64,000 nt of DNA from Accumulibacter sp. (lineage in GTDB: Bacteria > Pseudomonadota > Gammaproteobacteria > Burkholderiales > Rhodocyclaceae). The position numbers and the translations under genes are program-made. Each line of letters begins with the position of its first letter. Within the stretch, counting starts at the first letter, position 1. The notes beneath the pieces are model-generated. The model did not search any database. It was not told where the DNA came from and was given only the letters and a program-made list of their open reading frames with translations. The stretch lies in assembly GCA_024235695.1 (NCBI GenBank), contig JACKLX010000001.1, positions 496,001 through 560,000 on the forward strand. The letters are read 5' to 3'. This document shows, piece after piece, positions 8,993-17,876 of the stretch.

Positions 8993-10492
8993 CTAGCGGA
9001 TCACCTGTCGCCACTCCTGCTCGAAGTAGCGTACCAGTACCTGGCTGTTCAAGCGGTTGACCTCGGCATCGATACGCGCCATGTCCTTGGGAAAAACGAA
9101 CAGCGCCGGCGTCATCGCCGGCGTCAGGAAACGGGTGTTGACGGCGTAGGACTGCGGCGGCCGGTAGCCGCGCCGACCGGCGACAACGAAACCCCACTCG
9201 CCGAATGATGGCACCAGCGCGTGGTAGGGTGTCGCCACCAGGCCGACGCTCTCGAGCGTCGTGACGATGCACCAGAACGACTGCCGGGCGTAGAGTGGCG
9301 AGGTGGACTGGATCACCGCCAGCGCGTCGCCGCTCAGGTGTTTCTCGAGCAGGCGGTAGAAGGCCGAACTGTAGAGTTTGCCGATCGCGAAATTCGACGG
9401 GTCGGGGAAGTCGACGACGACGAAGTCGAAAAGCTCGTCGTTGGCCTCCAGCCACTGCAGCGCATCGGCATTGACCACCCGGACTTTCGGCGATTGCAGC
9501 GCGTCGCCATTGAGCCGGCGCAGTGGTGGCGCACTGGCAAACAGGCGGGTCATCGCCGGGTCGAGGTCGACCAGAGTCACCGACTCGATCTGCGGGTACT
9601 TGAGGATCTCGCGCACCGCCAGCCCGTCGCCACCGCCAAGCACCAGTACCCGCCGCGCCGCCGGCAGGGTCGCCAGCGCCGGATGGACCAGCGCCTCGTG
9701 GTAGCGGTATTCGTCGCGCGAGCTGAACTGCAGGTTGTTGTTGAGATGCAGGCGAAGGTCGTCCTTCCAGCGGGTGACGACGATCCGCTGGTACGGCGTG
9801 TTCTCGGCATGGACGATATCGTCGGCGTAGAGATGGCTTTCGGCCATCGACGTCAGCTCGCCGGCGGCGATGAAGGCTGCCAGCAGCCCGAGCATCGCCG
9901 TCGCGCCCTGCCCCAGCAAGCCGCGGAAGTTTCGCAGCTGTTCGCGAAACAGCCAGCACGCCCATAGCGCCACGGCGACGTTGAGCAGCCCGAAAAGCAG
10001 GCCGCTGCGCATCAGGCCGAGGTGTGGCACCAGCAGCACCGGAAACAGGATCGATACCGCGAGTGCGCCCAGGTAATCGAAGGTCAGGACCTGCGAGACG
10101 AGGTCCTTGAACACCAGGTCGCGCTTGAGGATGCGCATGATCAGCGGGATCTCGAGTCCGACCAGCACGCCGATGGCGAACACCGACAGGTACAGCGCCA
10201 GCTTGAACGGCGCCGACGACCACGCAAAGATGAAGAACAGACCGGTCGCCGACAAGCCGCCGACGACGCCGACCAGCAACTCGACCTGGATGAAGCGCGC
10301 CACCAGCTGCCGTTCGACGTAGCGCGACAGCCAGGAGCCAATACCCATCGCGAACAGGTAGCTGCCGATCACCGTCGAGAACTGGGTCACCGAGTCGCCG
10401 AGCAGATAGCTGGCCAGCGCGCCGGCGATCAACTCGTAGGCCAGGCCGCAGGAGGCGACGATGAACACCGAGAAGAGCAGTGCGTGATTCAT
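8993..10492 (-). CDS. Membrane-bound spermidine synthase-like protein (polyamine aminopropyltransferase family)
   Basis: This is a 499-residue protein with about seven N-terminal membrane helices (residues 1-210) joined to a soluble SAM-type Rossmann domain (about 240-480). The synthase fold motifs are present: VLVLGGGDGLAVREIL (nucleotide loop), VTLVDLDP, and VVVDFPDP in the place of the catalytic Asp segment of spermidine synthases. The start was set at MNHALLFSVFIVAS because a GGGAGAT site precedes it. The frame extends 83 codons upstream, but that extension is Arg/Pro-rich and not membrane-like. Family members transfer aminopropyl groups from decarboxylated SAM, though many membrane forms are uncharacterised. 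It is paired with the FAD oxidoreductase downstream. Confidence 0.88.
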   Translation of the reverse strand: MNHALLFSVFIVASCGLAYELIAGALASYLLGDSVTQFSTVIGSYLFAMGIGSWLSRYVERQLVARFIQVELLVGVVGGLSATGLFFIFAWSSAPFKLALYLSVFAIGVLVGLEIPLIMRILKRDLVFKDLVSQVLTFDYLGALAVSILFPVLLVPHLGLMRSGLLFGLLNVAVALWACWLFREQLRNFRGLLGQGATAMLGLLAAFIAAGELTSMAESHLYADDIVHAENTPYQRIVVTRWKDDLRLHLNNNLQFSSRDEYRYHEALVHPALATLPAARRVLVLGGGDGLAVREILKYPQIESVTLVDLDPAMTRLFASAPPLRRLNGDALQSPKVRVVNADALQWLEANDELFDFVVVDFPDPSNFAIGKLYSSAFYRLLEKHLSGDALAVIQSTSPLYARQSFWCIVTTLESVGLVATPYHALVPSFGEWGFVVAGRRGYRPPQSYAVNTRFLTPAMTPALFVFPKDMARIDAEVNRLNSQVLVRYFEQEWRQVIR

Positions 10493-10892
10493 TCCCGCGA
10501 TCTCCCGGTCGTCGCCAACCCGGCCTGCGCCGGTGCCGCCCCAGTCGTCTCGCGACGCCGGGCCGCGCCGGCGATCGGCTCGATGCGGCGACGTCGCGGC
10601 GAGATCGATGCCGGGTTTCCGGCGTTGTGGCAGGTGGCGGCAGTCTTCGGCACGCGCCCATTCTATTCCGGAACGCGGCGCCCGCCGCCGAAGGCGCCAA
10701 CCCGGCAGCGGCGCCGGTGCGGCGATCTTTACAGGCACCATGACCTTGGTCGGTGGCGTCGCCGGTGGCGTCCGCCAGGCCGGCGGCGCGGCGTAGGTCC
10801 CGAATGCCGAATTGCGCTACCATGCGCGGGCGGCGGGCTCGACCGCCGCCGGCCCGCCAACGCCGCGAGCGCACGATCCGGACAAGTGAACG
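10493..10892. other. divergent intergenic region, no gene seen
   Basis: This is 400 bases between the divergent spermidine-synthase-like gene and the AI-2E family permease. It must hold promoters for both. The open frames across it are Arg/Pro/Ala-rich shadows. TTGCGC and TACCAT occur near 10814 but are badly spaced, so I make no promoter call. Confidence 0.5.
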
Positions 10893-12017
10893 ATGAACAC
10901 CGCCGACAAGACCGAAGTCACCCGTACCACCTTCGCAGTGCTCTTCATCTGCGCGCTGATCGCCGCTTCGGTGTGGATTCTCAAGCCGTTCCTGCCGGCC
11001 CTGATCTGGGCGACGATGGTCACCGTCTCGAGCTGGCCGGTGATGTTGCGCGTGCAGCGCCATCTTGGCAACCGGCGCCTGCCGGCAGTGATCGTCATGA
11101 CGCTGCTCGTCCTGCTGGTGCTGGTCGTCCCCTTGTCGCTGGCGATCGCCACCCTGGTCGAGCACGCGCAGCAGATCGTCACCTGGGGGAGGCAGCTGAC
11201 CACCTTCGTCGTGCCGGCAGCGCCTGTCTGGCTCACCGACCTGCCGTTCGTCGGCAGCTGGATCGCCAAAGTCTGGGCCCACATCGCCGAAGTGGGAACG
11301 TCGGGAGTGGCGGCCAAGATCGCTCCCTACGCCGGCAACCTGACCAAGTGGTTTGTCGGCGAGGTCGGTAGTTTTGGCCTGGTTTTCGTTCAATTCCTGC
11401 TGACCGTCGCCCTGTCGGCAATCCTCTTCTCTGCCGGCGAGCAAGCGGCGGACGAAGTGCGCCGCTTCGGCCGCCGGCTGGCGGGTGATCGCGGTGAAGG
11501 TGCCGTGGTGCTGGCCGCCCAGGCCGTTCGTGCCGTCGCGCTCGGCGTCGGCATTACCGCCTTCGTGCAGTCGGTCCTCGGCGGCATCGGCCTGGCGATC
11601 GCCGGCGTGCCGTTTGCCAGCATGCTGACCGCCCTGATGTTCATGCTCTGCATCGCCCAACTGGGGCCGGTGCTGGTCCTTGCCCCGGCGGTCGTCTGGT
11701 TGTACTGGAGCGGCGACACTGGCTGGGGCAGCTTCCTGCTGGTATGGACGGTGATCGTCGGCACCATGGACAATTTCCTGCGACCGTTGCTGATCAAACA
11801 GGGTGCCGACCTGCCCTTGCTGCTGATCCTTGCCGGCGTCGTCGGCGGCATGCTGGCCTTCGGCCTGGTCGGCATCTTCGTCGGGCCGATGGTCCTGGCG
11901 GTTGCCTACACCCTGCTCGAAGCGTGGATGGGTGAGGGTGTCGCCGCGGCGGCGGTCGGGTCGGCGAGCGCTGACGGTCTGCCGGCGCCAGCAAGGGACG
12001 AATCGGCCGCTCCCTGA
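10893..12017 (+). CDS. AI-2E family transporter (PerM/YdiK-like permease)
   Basis: This is an integral membrane protein of 374 residues, about the usual 350-370. Helices lie near residues 15-55, 68-92, 160-180, 215-240, 245-270, 280-300 and 315-345. The family's conserved C-terminal region is visible (GVPFASMLTALMFMLCIAQLGP, and NFLRPLLIKQGADLP, where the DNxLRP-type motif is typical). Members include TqsA and YdiK. Substrates range from autoinducer-2 to ions, and the sequence does not decide. It stands alone on the plus strand, 117 bases before ribE. Confidence 0.9.
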   Translation: MNTADKTEVTRTTFAVLFICALIAASVWILKPFLPALIWATMVTVSSWPVMLRVQRHLGNRRLPAVIVMTLLVLLVLVVPLSLAIATLVEHAQQIVTWGRQLTTFVVPAAPVWLTDLPFVGSWIAKVWAHIAEVGTSGVAAKIAPYAGNLTKWFVGEVGSFGLVFVQFLLTVALSAILFSAGEQAADEVRRFGRRLAGDRGEGAVVLAAQAVRAVALGVGITAFVQSVLGGIGLAIAGVPFASMLTALMFMLCIAQLGPVLVLAPAVVWLYWSGDTGWGSFLLVWTVIVGTMDNFLRPLLIKQGADLPLLLILAGVVGGMLAFGLVGIFVGPMVLAVAYTLLEAWMGEGVAAAAVGSASADGLPAPARDESAAP

Positions 12018-12076
12018 TACCGTCGCAATCGATGGTGTGCGGCCGCGGCGTCGGCGAGGGGCGCGGCGGAGCGGCA

Positions 12077-12085
12077 TGCTAGAAT
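12077..12085 (+). promoter_or_regulatory. extended -10 promoter for riboflavin synthase
   Basis: TGC followed by TAGAAT forms an extended -10 element. It would start transcription near 12092, about 40 bases before the ribE ATG. No good -35 is needed or seen. Confidence 0.45.
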
Positions 12086-12134
12086 CCGGCGCTCCTTTCC
12101 CCCGCTTTCTCCTGCTCGCCACCGGACCATCGCC

Positions 12135-12749
12135 ATGTTTTCGGGAATCATCGCCGCCGTCGGCCAGATCACCGCCATCGCGCCGCGCCACGACGGCGCC
12201 GCGACCGTTCGCCTGAGTATCGACGCCGGCAGGCTCGACCTTGCCGACGTCGCGCTCGGCGATTCGATTGCCTGCAACGGCGTCTGCCTCACCGTCGTCG
12301 AGCAGCAAGCGCCGTGCTTCTCTGTCGACGTGTCGCCGGAATCGCTGGCGTGTACCGTCGGCCTCGACCGGCCAGGGCCGGTCAACCTCGAGAAGGCGCT
12401 GCGGCTCGCCGACCGTCTCGGTGGACACCTGGTCTCCGGGCACGTCGACGGCATCGGCGAGGTGCTGCGTTTCGACCCGGTGGGTGACAATCGACTGCTC
12501 GAAATTCGGGCACCGCAGGCACTCGCCAGATACATCGCCCGCAAGGGGTCGATCACCGTCGACGGCGTCAGTCTGACGACCAACGCGGTCGATGGCAGCC
12601 GCTTCACCATCAACCTGATCCCGCACACGCTTGAAGTGACGACGCTCGGGAGCTTGCAGCGCGGCAGCCGGGTGAATCTCGAAATCGACCTGATCGCGCG
12701 CTATTGCGAACGTCTGCTGAACGCCGATGGCGACGGTGGGCATCGCTGA
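12135..12749 (+). CDS. ribE: Riboflavin synthase alpha subunit
   Basis: This enzyme dismutates two 6,7-dimethyl-8-ribityllumazine molecules to riboflavin and the pyrimidinedione in the cytoplasm. It has 204 residues, close to the family length, with two tandem lumazine-binding barrels. The first begins MFSGIIAAVGQI and contains GDSIACNGVCLTV. The second begins near residue 98 with GHLVSGHVDGIGEV and contains VDGVSLTTNAV. The C-terminus NLIPHTLEVTTL is typical. No other riboflavin gene is nearby, and the upstream gap is too short for an FMN riboswitch. E. coli calls this gene ribC and most other systems ribE. Confidence 0.96.
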   Translation: MFSGIIAAVGQITAIAPRHDGAATVRLSIDAGRLDLADVALGDSIACNGVCLTVVEQQAPCFSVDVSPESLACTVGLDRPGPVNLEKALRLADRLGGHLVSGHVDGIGEVLRFDPVGDNRLLEIRAPQALARYIARKGSITVDGVSLTTNAVDGSRFTINLIPHTLEVTTLGSLQRGSRVNLEIDLIARYCERLLNADGDGGHR

Positions 12750-12806
12750 CGCCGTCGGTTAGTCGCTTCAGGCAATGGCGGAGAGCAGACGACGGCGAAA
12801 GGGAAA

Positions 12807-12835
12807 GGGCCGCCCGCAACAAACGTGGGCGGCCC
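12807..12835 (-). terminator. Rho-independent-type terminator of the PEP-CTERM gene
   Basis: An 11-base stem (GGGCCGCCC against GGGCGGCCC, plus two further pairs including one G-U) encloses a seven-base loop. Read on the minus strand, the hairpin is followed by TTTCCCTTT about 40 bases after the stop of the upstream gene, so it fits that gene and not ribE. Confidence 0.75.
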
Positions 12836-12876
12836 CCGGAGTGCGACAGTGTGACTACCGGCGCGTTGGCGGCAGA

Positions 12877-13554
12877 CTAACGACGACGGCGGGAGGCGGC
12901 GAAGCCGGCGAGGGCCAGGCCGAGCAGCGCCAGCGAACCCGGTTCCGGCACCTGCTGCCCGGACGCGAAGCCGGCGACGCGGATCAGGTCGAGCTCGGGC
13001 GAACCGGTGACGCGAACGGTATCGATGCTGGCGCCAAGCCCGAGGCCAAAGGCCGAGAGATCGACCGGTGTGACGTACAGCTCGCAGCCGTACGGCCCGC
13101 CCCCACCGTAGAAGTACGAGCAGGCGACGCCGGTCGCAGTGGCGTCACTTGCGAGGAAGGACAGGGCACCTTCGAAGGACCCTCCGCCGTTGGTCGATAC
13201 GTCCAGACTGATCGTGTCGCTGAAGCTGTAGCGCGCGGTGACGATGCCCAGATCGACGCCGACGCCGTTGACGATCGCCGTGCTGTAGCCGATGGTATAG
13301 GTGGGCGCACCGGGAATGTTGGCGATGCCGGTGTCGAAGTTGGCGCCGGTCAGGTAGCCCGGGTTGCCGGGGTTGGCATTGACGACATTCAGCCAGTTGG
13401 TGGACGAGAAGGTGCCGCCGTCGCTTTCGCCAAGCGTGTTGCCGAATTGGGCACTGTTGAAATCGTAGGTTCCGAGGATGATGTCGGCGTTCGCGCTGGC
13501 CGAGCCGAGAATGCCGACAGCGGCGGCGACCGCCAGGCGTTTCGAGATGTTCAT
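12877..13554 (-). CDS. PEP-CTERM exported protein
   Basis: This is a secreted protein of 225 residues with a signal peptide (MNISKRLAVAAAVGILGSASANA). Its C-terminal sorting signal VPEPGSLALLGLALAGFAASRRRR comprises the PEP motif, a membrane helix and a basic tail, recognised by exosortase. Between these lies a Gly/Ser/Thr-rich, beta-rich body with only two cysteines and no recognised enzyme domain. Such proteins are usually exported to the surface of exopolysaccharide-producing bacteria. The start is set by GGAGGTAACA just upstream; an ATG 12 bases earlier overlaps that ribosome site. No exosortase is in the window. Confidence 0.9.
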   Translation of the reverse strand: MNISKRLAVAAAVGILGSASANADIILGTYDFNSAQFGNTLGESDGGTFSSTNWLNVVNANPGNPGYLTGANFDTGIANIPGAPTYTIGYSTAIVNGVGVDLGIVTARYSFSDTISLDVSTNGGGSFEGALSFLASDATATGVACSYFYGGGGPYGCELYVTPVDLSAFGLGLGASIDTVRVTGSPELDLIRVAGFASGQQVPEPGSLALLGLALAGFAASRRRR

Positions 13555-13910
13555 TGTTACCTCCATGGGTTAGGTCTGGTTCGTGCAGCTTGGCAATCGA
13601 GTGCGGCCGTCGGAAGGACGAACGCCGTCAAGCGAGCGGCTTGTGGCAGGTGATGCATTGAGAAGCTTTGAAAATACAGAACCGCAACGAAGCCAAAGCA
13701 AATTGCGCGCCTGAATCCGTAAGCAATTGATAGATATAAAATCCTTGCGTCTTTCCGTGATCCTGAATTGTCCCGGTGTAAAGCTTTTCGACAGCCGATC
13801 GCGTTTTCTCCTGGTCAGGGCAGGTGCCACGCCTGCCAACAAAGTCGTTCGGCCAGTGGCAATTCGGCGGGTGGGAGGACGGCGGCGATGCTGCCCGGTC
13901 TTGCCGACGG
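13555..13910. other. AT-richer intergenic region upstream of the PEP-CTERM gene
   Basis: This is about 350 bases, clearly less GC-rich than the neighbours around 13660-13760, and probably carries the PEP-CTERM gene promoter and its 5' leader. I looked for a sigma54 (GG-N10-GC) element on the minus strand and found none correctly spaced. A 97-codon minus frame crosses it and ends in CITCHKPLA, but it has no other protein-like character. Confidence 0.45.
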
Positions 13911-15005
13911 CTAGATTGCACCCACCCTGGTCAGCCATGGCAGGAGTGCCGCCGCCGCGTCCGCGGCGCCTGATGGTCGTGGCGTCGGCGGCGCGACCTG
14001 ACGCCACAAACCCTCGAGCGCCGGCTGCAGACGACCGGCAAGCAGGTCGGCATCGCCGATTTCCCGGCAGCGGCCGTGCCTGTGCAGCCAATCGATCAGG
14101 AAATCCTGCTCGGGCCAGTTCTCGCGCCGCAGGTAGAGTAGCGGCGTGCCGTTGCAGGCGGCCTCGGCGAAAGTGCCGTAGCCGGGTTTGCCGAGCGCCG
14201 CGTCGACCGAACGCAAGAGGTCGGTGATCGACAGCGCCAGCGGCTCGAAAGCGGTGAGGCCCGGCCCTTCGACCTGCCAGGCTTCCGGGATCAGCCAGCG
14301 CACGCCGCTGATCGCTGGCCACCGCTCGATCGGCAGCTGCTTGTTGACGCCGCCGAAGGCGATCAGGACCAGTCGCTCGTCGCGGCGGCAGCCGAGCTGT
14401 GCGCGCAGCGCCTGCCGGCAGTCACGGCCCAGCGCGGCAATCGGGCCGACCGGCCGCAGGCGCGGCAGGTCGGCCATCGCCATACCCGGCGTGGCGCGCA
14501 GGAAACACTCGGCGCCGTTGTACGCATCGAGCATCTGGCGATGAATCGCCGCTGCCCAGTCCTCGCTGGCAAAGAAATGCGCGAACAACTCGGCCCAGTT
14601 GAGCGAGCACATGGCTACCGCCGGCACCCCGGCGCGCGCCGCGCCGGCCAGCGGCAGGTAGGCGACGTCGCTGAGCACCAGATCCGGCTGCAACGAGCGA
14701 AACAGGTTGGCGTCGGCATCGACCAGCGCTTGCCAGTGGGCGTGCTGACGGCGATAGGCTGCGGCCGTCGCAGCCAGGTCGACGCGCACGGCATCGTGCA
14801 TCACGTAGCCGAAGTCGCTGCTCGCCTGCAGGTGGGTGAACTCACCTGCCACACGGGCCTGCAGCCGGGCGGTCGGCAGGCCACTGCGGATCGTCAGACG
14901 CAGGGCCGGCAGCTGCCGGCTCAGTTCCTCGAGCACCGGCGCCACCTGCGCCAGATGGCCGAAACCATGTGCCGAGATGTCGACGAAGAGGTGCGGCCGG
15001 CGCAT
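13911..15005 (-). CDS. Glycosyltransferase-like protein, GT-B fold (MurG/MJ1255-like)
   Basis: This is a 364-residue protein resembling the GT-B glycosyltransferases that use nucleotide sugars. The N-terminus VDISAHGFGHLAQVAPVLEEL is the glycine-rich acceptor-side loop with the GHxxQ pattern of the MurG/UGT class. The C-terminal half holds SVDAALGKPGYGTFAEAACNGTPLLYL, equivalent to the donor-binding segment of that class (the sxxGxxTxxEaxxxGxP pattern). The start MRRPHLFVDIS was chosen because the longer frame would overlap the upstream gene; it lies 14 bases after the trhP stop. Its sugar and acceptor are unknown. Confidence 0.75.
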   Translation of the reverse strand: MRRPHLFVDISAHGFGHLAQVAPVLEELSRQLPALRLTIRSGLPTARLQARVAGEFTHLQASSDFGYVMHDAVRVDLAATAAAYRRQHAHWQALVDADANLFRSLQPDLVLSDVAYLPLAGAARAGVPAVAMCSLNWAELFAHFFASEDWAAAIHRQMLDAYNGAECFLRATPGMAMADLPRLRPVGPIAALGRDCRQALRAQLGCRRDERLVLIAFGGVNKQLPIERWPAISGVRWLIPEAWQVEGPGLTAFEPLALSITDLLRSVDAALGKPGYGTFAEAACNGTPLLYLRRENWPEQDFLIDWLHRHGRCREIGDADLLAGRLQPALEGLWRQVAPPTPRPSGAADAAAALLPWLTRVGAI

Positions 15006-15019
15006 CGGCGTCGGCCGGA

Positions 15020-16339
15020 TCAGACGAAACGCGCCAGCATCGCGCCGGGCAGTTCGGCCGGCAGCGGGATCCACACCTGATGACCGTTGCCCGGCGCGAC
15101 GCAAATGGCGGCGCCGTCTCGGTTCTCCATGTGTTCGAGAGCGATCACCCGGTTACCCGAGGGATGGATGATTTCCAGACGATCACCGACCGCGACGCGG
15201 TTCTTGATGTCGATCAGCGCCAGTTGTCGCGCGACGTTCCAGTCGATCACGTTGCCGACGTAGAGGCTGCGCCCCGATTCGGAGTGGCCGCGCAGGTAGT
15301 TCTGTCGTTCGTGCTCGTGGTGGCGCTGGTAGAAACCGTCGGTGTAGCCGCGATTCGCCAGCCCCTCGAGTTCGCCGAGCAGGCCGGCGTCGAAGGGACG
15401 GCCGGCGACGGCGTCGTCGATGGCGCGGCGATAGACCTGCGTCGTGCGCGCGACGTAGTACGACGACTTGGTGCGCCCTTCGATCTTCAGCGAATCGACG
15501 CCGATCTCGGTCAGCCGGCGGACGTGCTCGACGGCACGCAGATCCTTCGAGTTCATGATGTAGGTGCCGTGTTCGTCCTCGTCGATCGGCATCAGTTCGC
15601 CGGGGCGCTCCTTCTCTTCGAGCAGCCACTCGCCGCTGCTCGCGATCGCCTTCGACGAATGGCATTCGCCAATCCTGCCGGCAGCGCCGTCGGCCGCTTT
15701 GAGCTGGTAGTCCCAGCGGCACGAGTTGGTACAGCTACCCTGGTTGGGGTCACGATGGTTGAAGTAGCCAGACAGCAGGCAGCGGCCCGAGTAAGCGATG
15801 CACAGGGCGCCGTGAACGAAAACCTCGAGCTCCATTTCCGGGCATTCCTGGCGAATCTCGGCGACTTCGTCGAGCGACAGTTCGCGCGACAGGATGATTC
15901 GCCGGATTCCCAGCTTGCGCCAGAAGCGCACGGCAGCAAAGTTGACCGTATTCGCCTGTACCGAGAGATGAACCGGCATTTCCGGCCAGTTCTCGCGAAC
16001 CAGGTCGATCAGCCCGGGATCGGCCATGATCAGCGCGTCGGGCGCCAGCGCCACCACCGGCGCCATGTCGGCGAGGTAGCTGCGCACCTTGCGGTTGTGC
16101 GGCAGGACGTTGCTGACGAGGTAGAACTTGCGGCCGGCCGAATGTGCTTCGCCGATCGCGCCAGCCAGCGTCTCGAGCTTGCCGAAGTCGTTGTTGCGCA
16201 CGCGCAGGCTGTAGCGCGGCTGTCCGGCATAGATCGCGTCGGCCCCGTAGGCCAGCGCCGTGCGCAGCATGGCCGGCGAACCGGCCGGCGCGAGCAACTC
16301 GGGAGAAGCCGGGGGCAACAGGGTAGAGGTGGCGGACAT
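15020..16339 (-). CDS. trhP: Peptidase U32-type tRNA hydroxylation protein TrhP (YegQ)
   Basis: This is a prephenate-dependent tRNA U34 hydroxylase of the U32 family, 439 residues (E. coli YegQ has 453). Family blocks are unmistakable: ELLAPAGSPAMLRTALAYGADAIYAGQPRYSLR at the N-terminus (residues about 14-45), HLSVQANTVN, VFVHGALCIAYSGRCLLSGY and the DPNQGSCTNSCRWDY cysteine cluster that binds an iron-sulfur cluster. The start at MSATSTLLPP was preferred because the frame upstream runs into the divergent promoter region and reads as an antisense shadow of rng. It is divergent from rng and followed by the glycosyltransferase gene. Confidence 0.92.
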   Translation of the reverse strand: MSATSTLLPPASPELLAPAGSPAMLRTALAYGADAIYAGQPRYSLRVRNNDFGKLETLAGAIGEAHSAGRKFYLVSNVLPHNRKVRSYLADMAPVVALAPDALIMADPGLIDLVRENWPEMPVHLSVQANTVNFAAVRFWRKLGIRRIILSRELSLDEVAEIRQECPEMELEVFVHGALCIAYSGRCLLSGYFNHRDPNQGSCTNSCRWDYQLKAADGAAGRIGECHSSKAIASSGEWLLEEKERPGELMPIDEDEHGTYIMNSKDLRAVEHVRRLTEIGVDSLKIEGRTKSSYYVARTTQVYRRAIDDAVAGRPFDAGLLGELEGLANRGYTDGFYQRHHEHERQNYLRGHSESGRSLYVGNVIDWNVARQLALIDIKNRVAVGDRLEIIHPSGNRVIALEHMENRDGAAICVAPGNGHQVWIPLPAELPGAMLARFV

Positions 16340-16361
16340 CCGGGGAGGGGGCGTGACGGGG

Positions 16362-16367
16362 TAGAAT
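16362..16367 (+). promoter_or_regulatory. candidate -10 box for rng
   Basis: TAGAAT lies 55 bases upstream of the rng ATG in the 82-base gap between the divergent trhP and rng genes. The -35 match is poor. Confidence 0.3.
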
Positions 16368-16421
16368 GCGGCGAAGCGCGATTTTACCCTCATTCCCCTC
16401 GTTCCCCACATCGGCCCGTCA

Positions 16422-17876
16422 ATGCCAGAAGAGATACTGATCAACTTCACGCCGCAGGAAACGCGCGTCGCCGTCATGCACCAGGGCGCCGTGCAGGAAC
16501 TGCATATCGAGCGCAGCGCCAGTCGCGGCTTCGTCGGCAACGTCTACGTCGGACGCATCGTCCGCATCCTGCCCGGCATGCAGTCGGCGTTCATCGAGAT
16601 CGGCCTTGGCCGCACCGCCTTCCTGCACGTTGCCGATATCCGGGAATCGCGGCCCAGCGACGAACCCCTGCGGCCGATCGAGCGCATGCTGTTCGAAGGG
16701 CAGAGCATCCTCGTCCAGGTGATCAAGGACCCGATGGGCAGCAAGGGCGCGCGCCTGTCGACGCAGGTTTCGATTGCCGGGCGGATGTTGGTCTACCTGC
16801 CGCAGGACAACCACATCGGCATTTCGCAGCGCATCGAACGCGAGGCCGAGCGCGAAGCGCTGCGCGAGAAACTGGCGCGCCTGGTGCCGAGCGAGGAAAC
16901 CGGCGGTTTCATCGTCCGGACGATGGCCGAGAACGCCAGCGAAGCCGAGCTGGCCAAGGACGTCGAGTACCTGCGCAAGATCTGGCGCGACATCCAGCTG
17001 CAGTCGACCAGCGCCGCGCCGCCGGCACTGCTTTATCAGGAGTTGTCGCTGGCGCAGCGCGTCCTGCGCGATTTCGTCAATCCCGAGACCGCGACCATCG
17101 TTATCGACTCGCGCGAGAACTTTCAGCGGCTGAAAGCCTTTGCCGCCGAATACACCCCGACCGTCGAACCCCTGCTCGAGCATTACACCGGCGAAAGGCC
17201 GCTGTTCGACCTGCACGGCGTCGAGGACGAGATCCAGAAAGCGCTCGCCCGCCGGGTCGACCTCAAGTCGGGCGGCTACCTGATCATCGATCAGACCGAG
17301 GCGATGACCACCATCGACGTCAATACCGGCGGTTTCGTCGGCGTGCGCAACTTCGACGACACGATCTTCAAGACCAACCTCGAAGCGGCGCAGACGATCG
17401 CCCGCCAGTTGCGCCTGCGCAACCTCGGCGGCATCATCATCATCGACTTCATCGACATGGAGAACGAAGAGCATCGCACGGCGGTGCTCAGCGAGTTCAA
17501 CAAGGCACTGGCACGCGACCATACGCGGCTGACGGTCAACGGCTTCACGGCCCTCGGTCTGGTCGAAATGACCCGCAAGCGGACCCGCGAATCGCTCTCG
17601 CACGTGCTCTGCGAAGAGTGTCCGACCTGTGGCGGGCGCGGCGAGGTGCGAACGGCGCGCACGGTCTGTTACGAAATCCTCCGCGAGTTGCTGCGTGAGG
17701 CCCGCCAGTTCAACGCGCGCGAATACCGCGTGCTCGGCAACCTGGCGGTGATCGACCGCTTCCTCGACGAGGAATCGCAAGGTCTGGCGATGCTCTCCGA
17801 CTTCATCGGCAAGCCGATCTCGCTACAGGCCGAGCCCAGCTACACCCAGGAGCAATACGATATCGTCCTGATGTGA
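16422..17876 (+). CDS. rng: Ribonuclease G
   Basis: This endoribonuclease matures 16S rRNA 5' ends and degrades some mRNAs. It has 484 residues, the family length. The S1 RNA-binding region follows the start (residues about 36-120, GNVYVGRIVRILPGMQSAFIEIG). It is followed by the 5'-sensor/RNase H-like region and the catalytic DNase I-like domain with MTTIDVNTGGFVG and IIIDFID, which hold the metal-binding aspartates. The CPTCGGRGEV motif is the zinc-link that makes the dimer/tetramer. It lacks the long C-terminal scaffold of RNase E. It is transcribed divergently from trhP. Confidence 0.96.
   Translation: MPEEILINFTPQETRVAVMHQGAVQELHIERSASRGFVGNVYVGRIVRILPGMQSAFIEIGLGRTAFLHVADIRESRPSDEPLRPIERMLFEGQSILVQVIKDPMGSKGARLSTQVSIAGRMLVYLPQDNHIGISQRIEREAEREALREKLARLVPSEETGGFIVRTMAENASEAELAKDVEYLRKIWRDIQLQSTSAAPPALLYQELSLAQRVLRDFVNPETATIVIDSRENFQRLKAFAAEYTPTVEPLLEHYTGERPLFDLHGVEDEIQKALARRVDLKSGGYLIIDQTEAMTTIDVNTGGFVGVRNFDDTIFKTNLEAAQTIARQLRLRNLGGIIIIDFIDMENEEHRTAVLSEFNKALARDHTRLTVNGFTALGLVEMTRKRTRESLSHVLCEECPTCGGRGEVRTARTVCYEILRELLREARQFNAREYRVLGNLAVIDRFLDEESQGLAMLSDFIGKPISLQAEPSYTQEQYDIVLM

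Noticed and set aside
8049-12743. A 1564-residue open frame on the minus strand
   Set aside because: It is an antisense and out-of-frame shadow across ribE, the AI-2E permease, the spermidine-synthase-like gene and the FAD oxidoreductase gene. Composition is Arg/Pro/Ala-rich without domains.
13560-13910. sigma54 promoter expected for a PEP-CTERM gene
   Set aside because: TGGCAGGTGATGCAT was noticed, but it is on the wrong strand and the GG-GC spacing is 10, not 12 bases.
13628-13921. 97-codon minus-strand frame ending in CITCHKPLA, like a heme c motif
   Set aside because: It spans the AT-rich leader of the PEP-CTERM gene, has no signal peptide or ribosome site and no recognised homology. 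A single CxxCH in an arbitrary frame is weak evidence.
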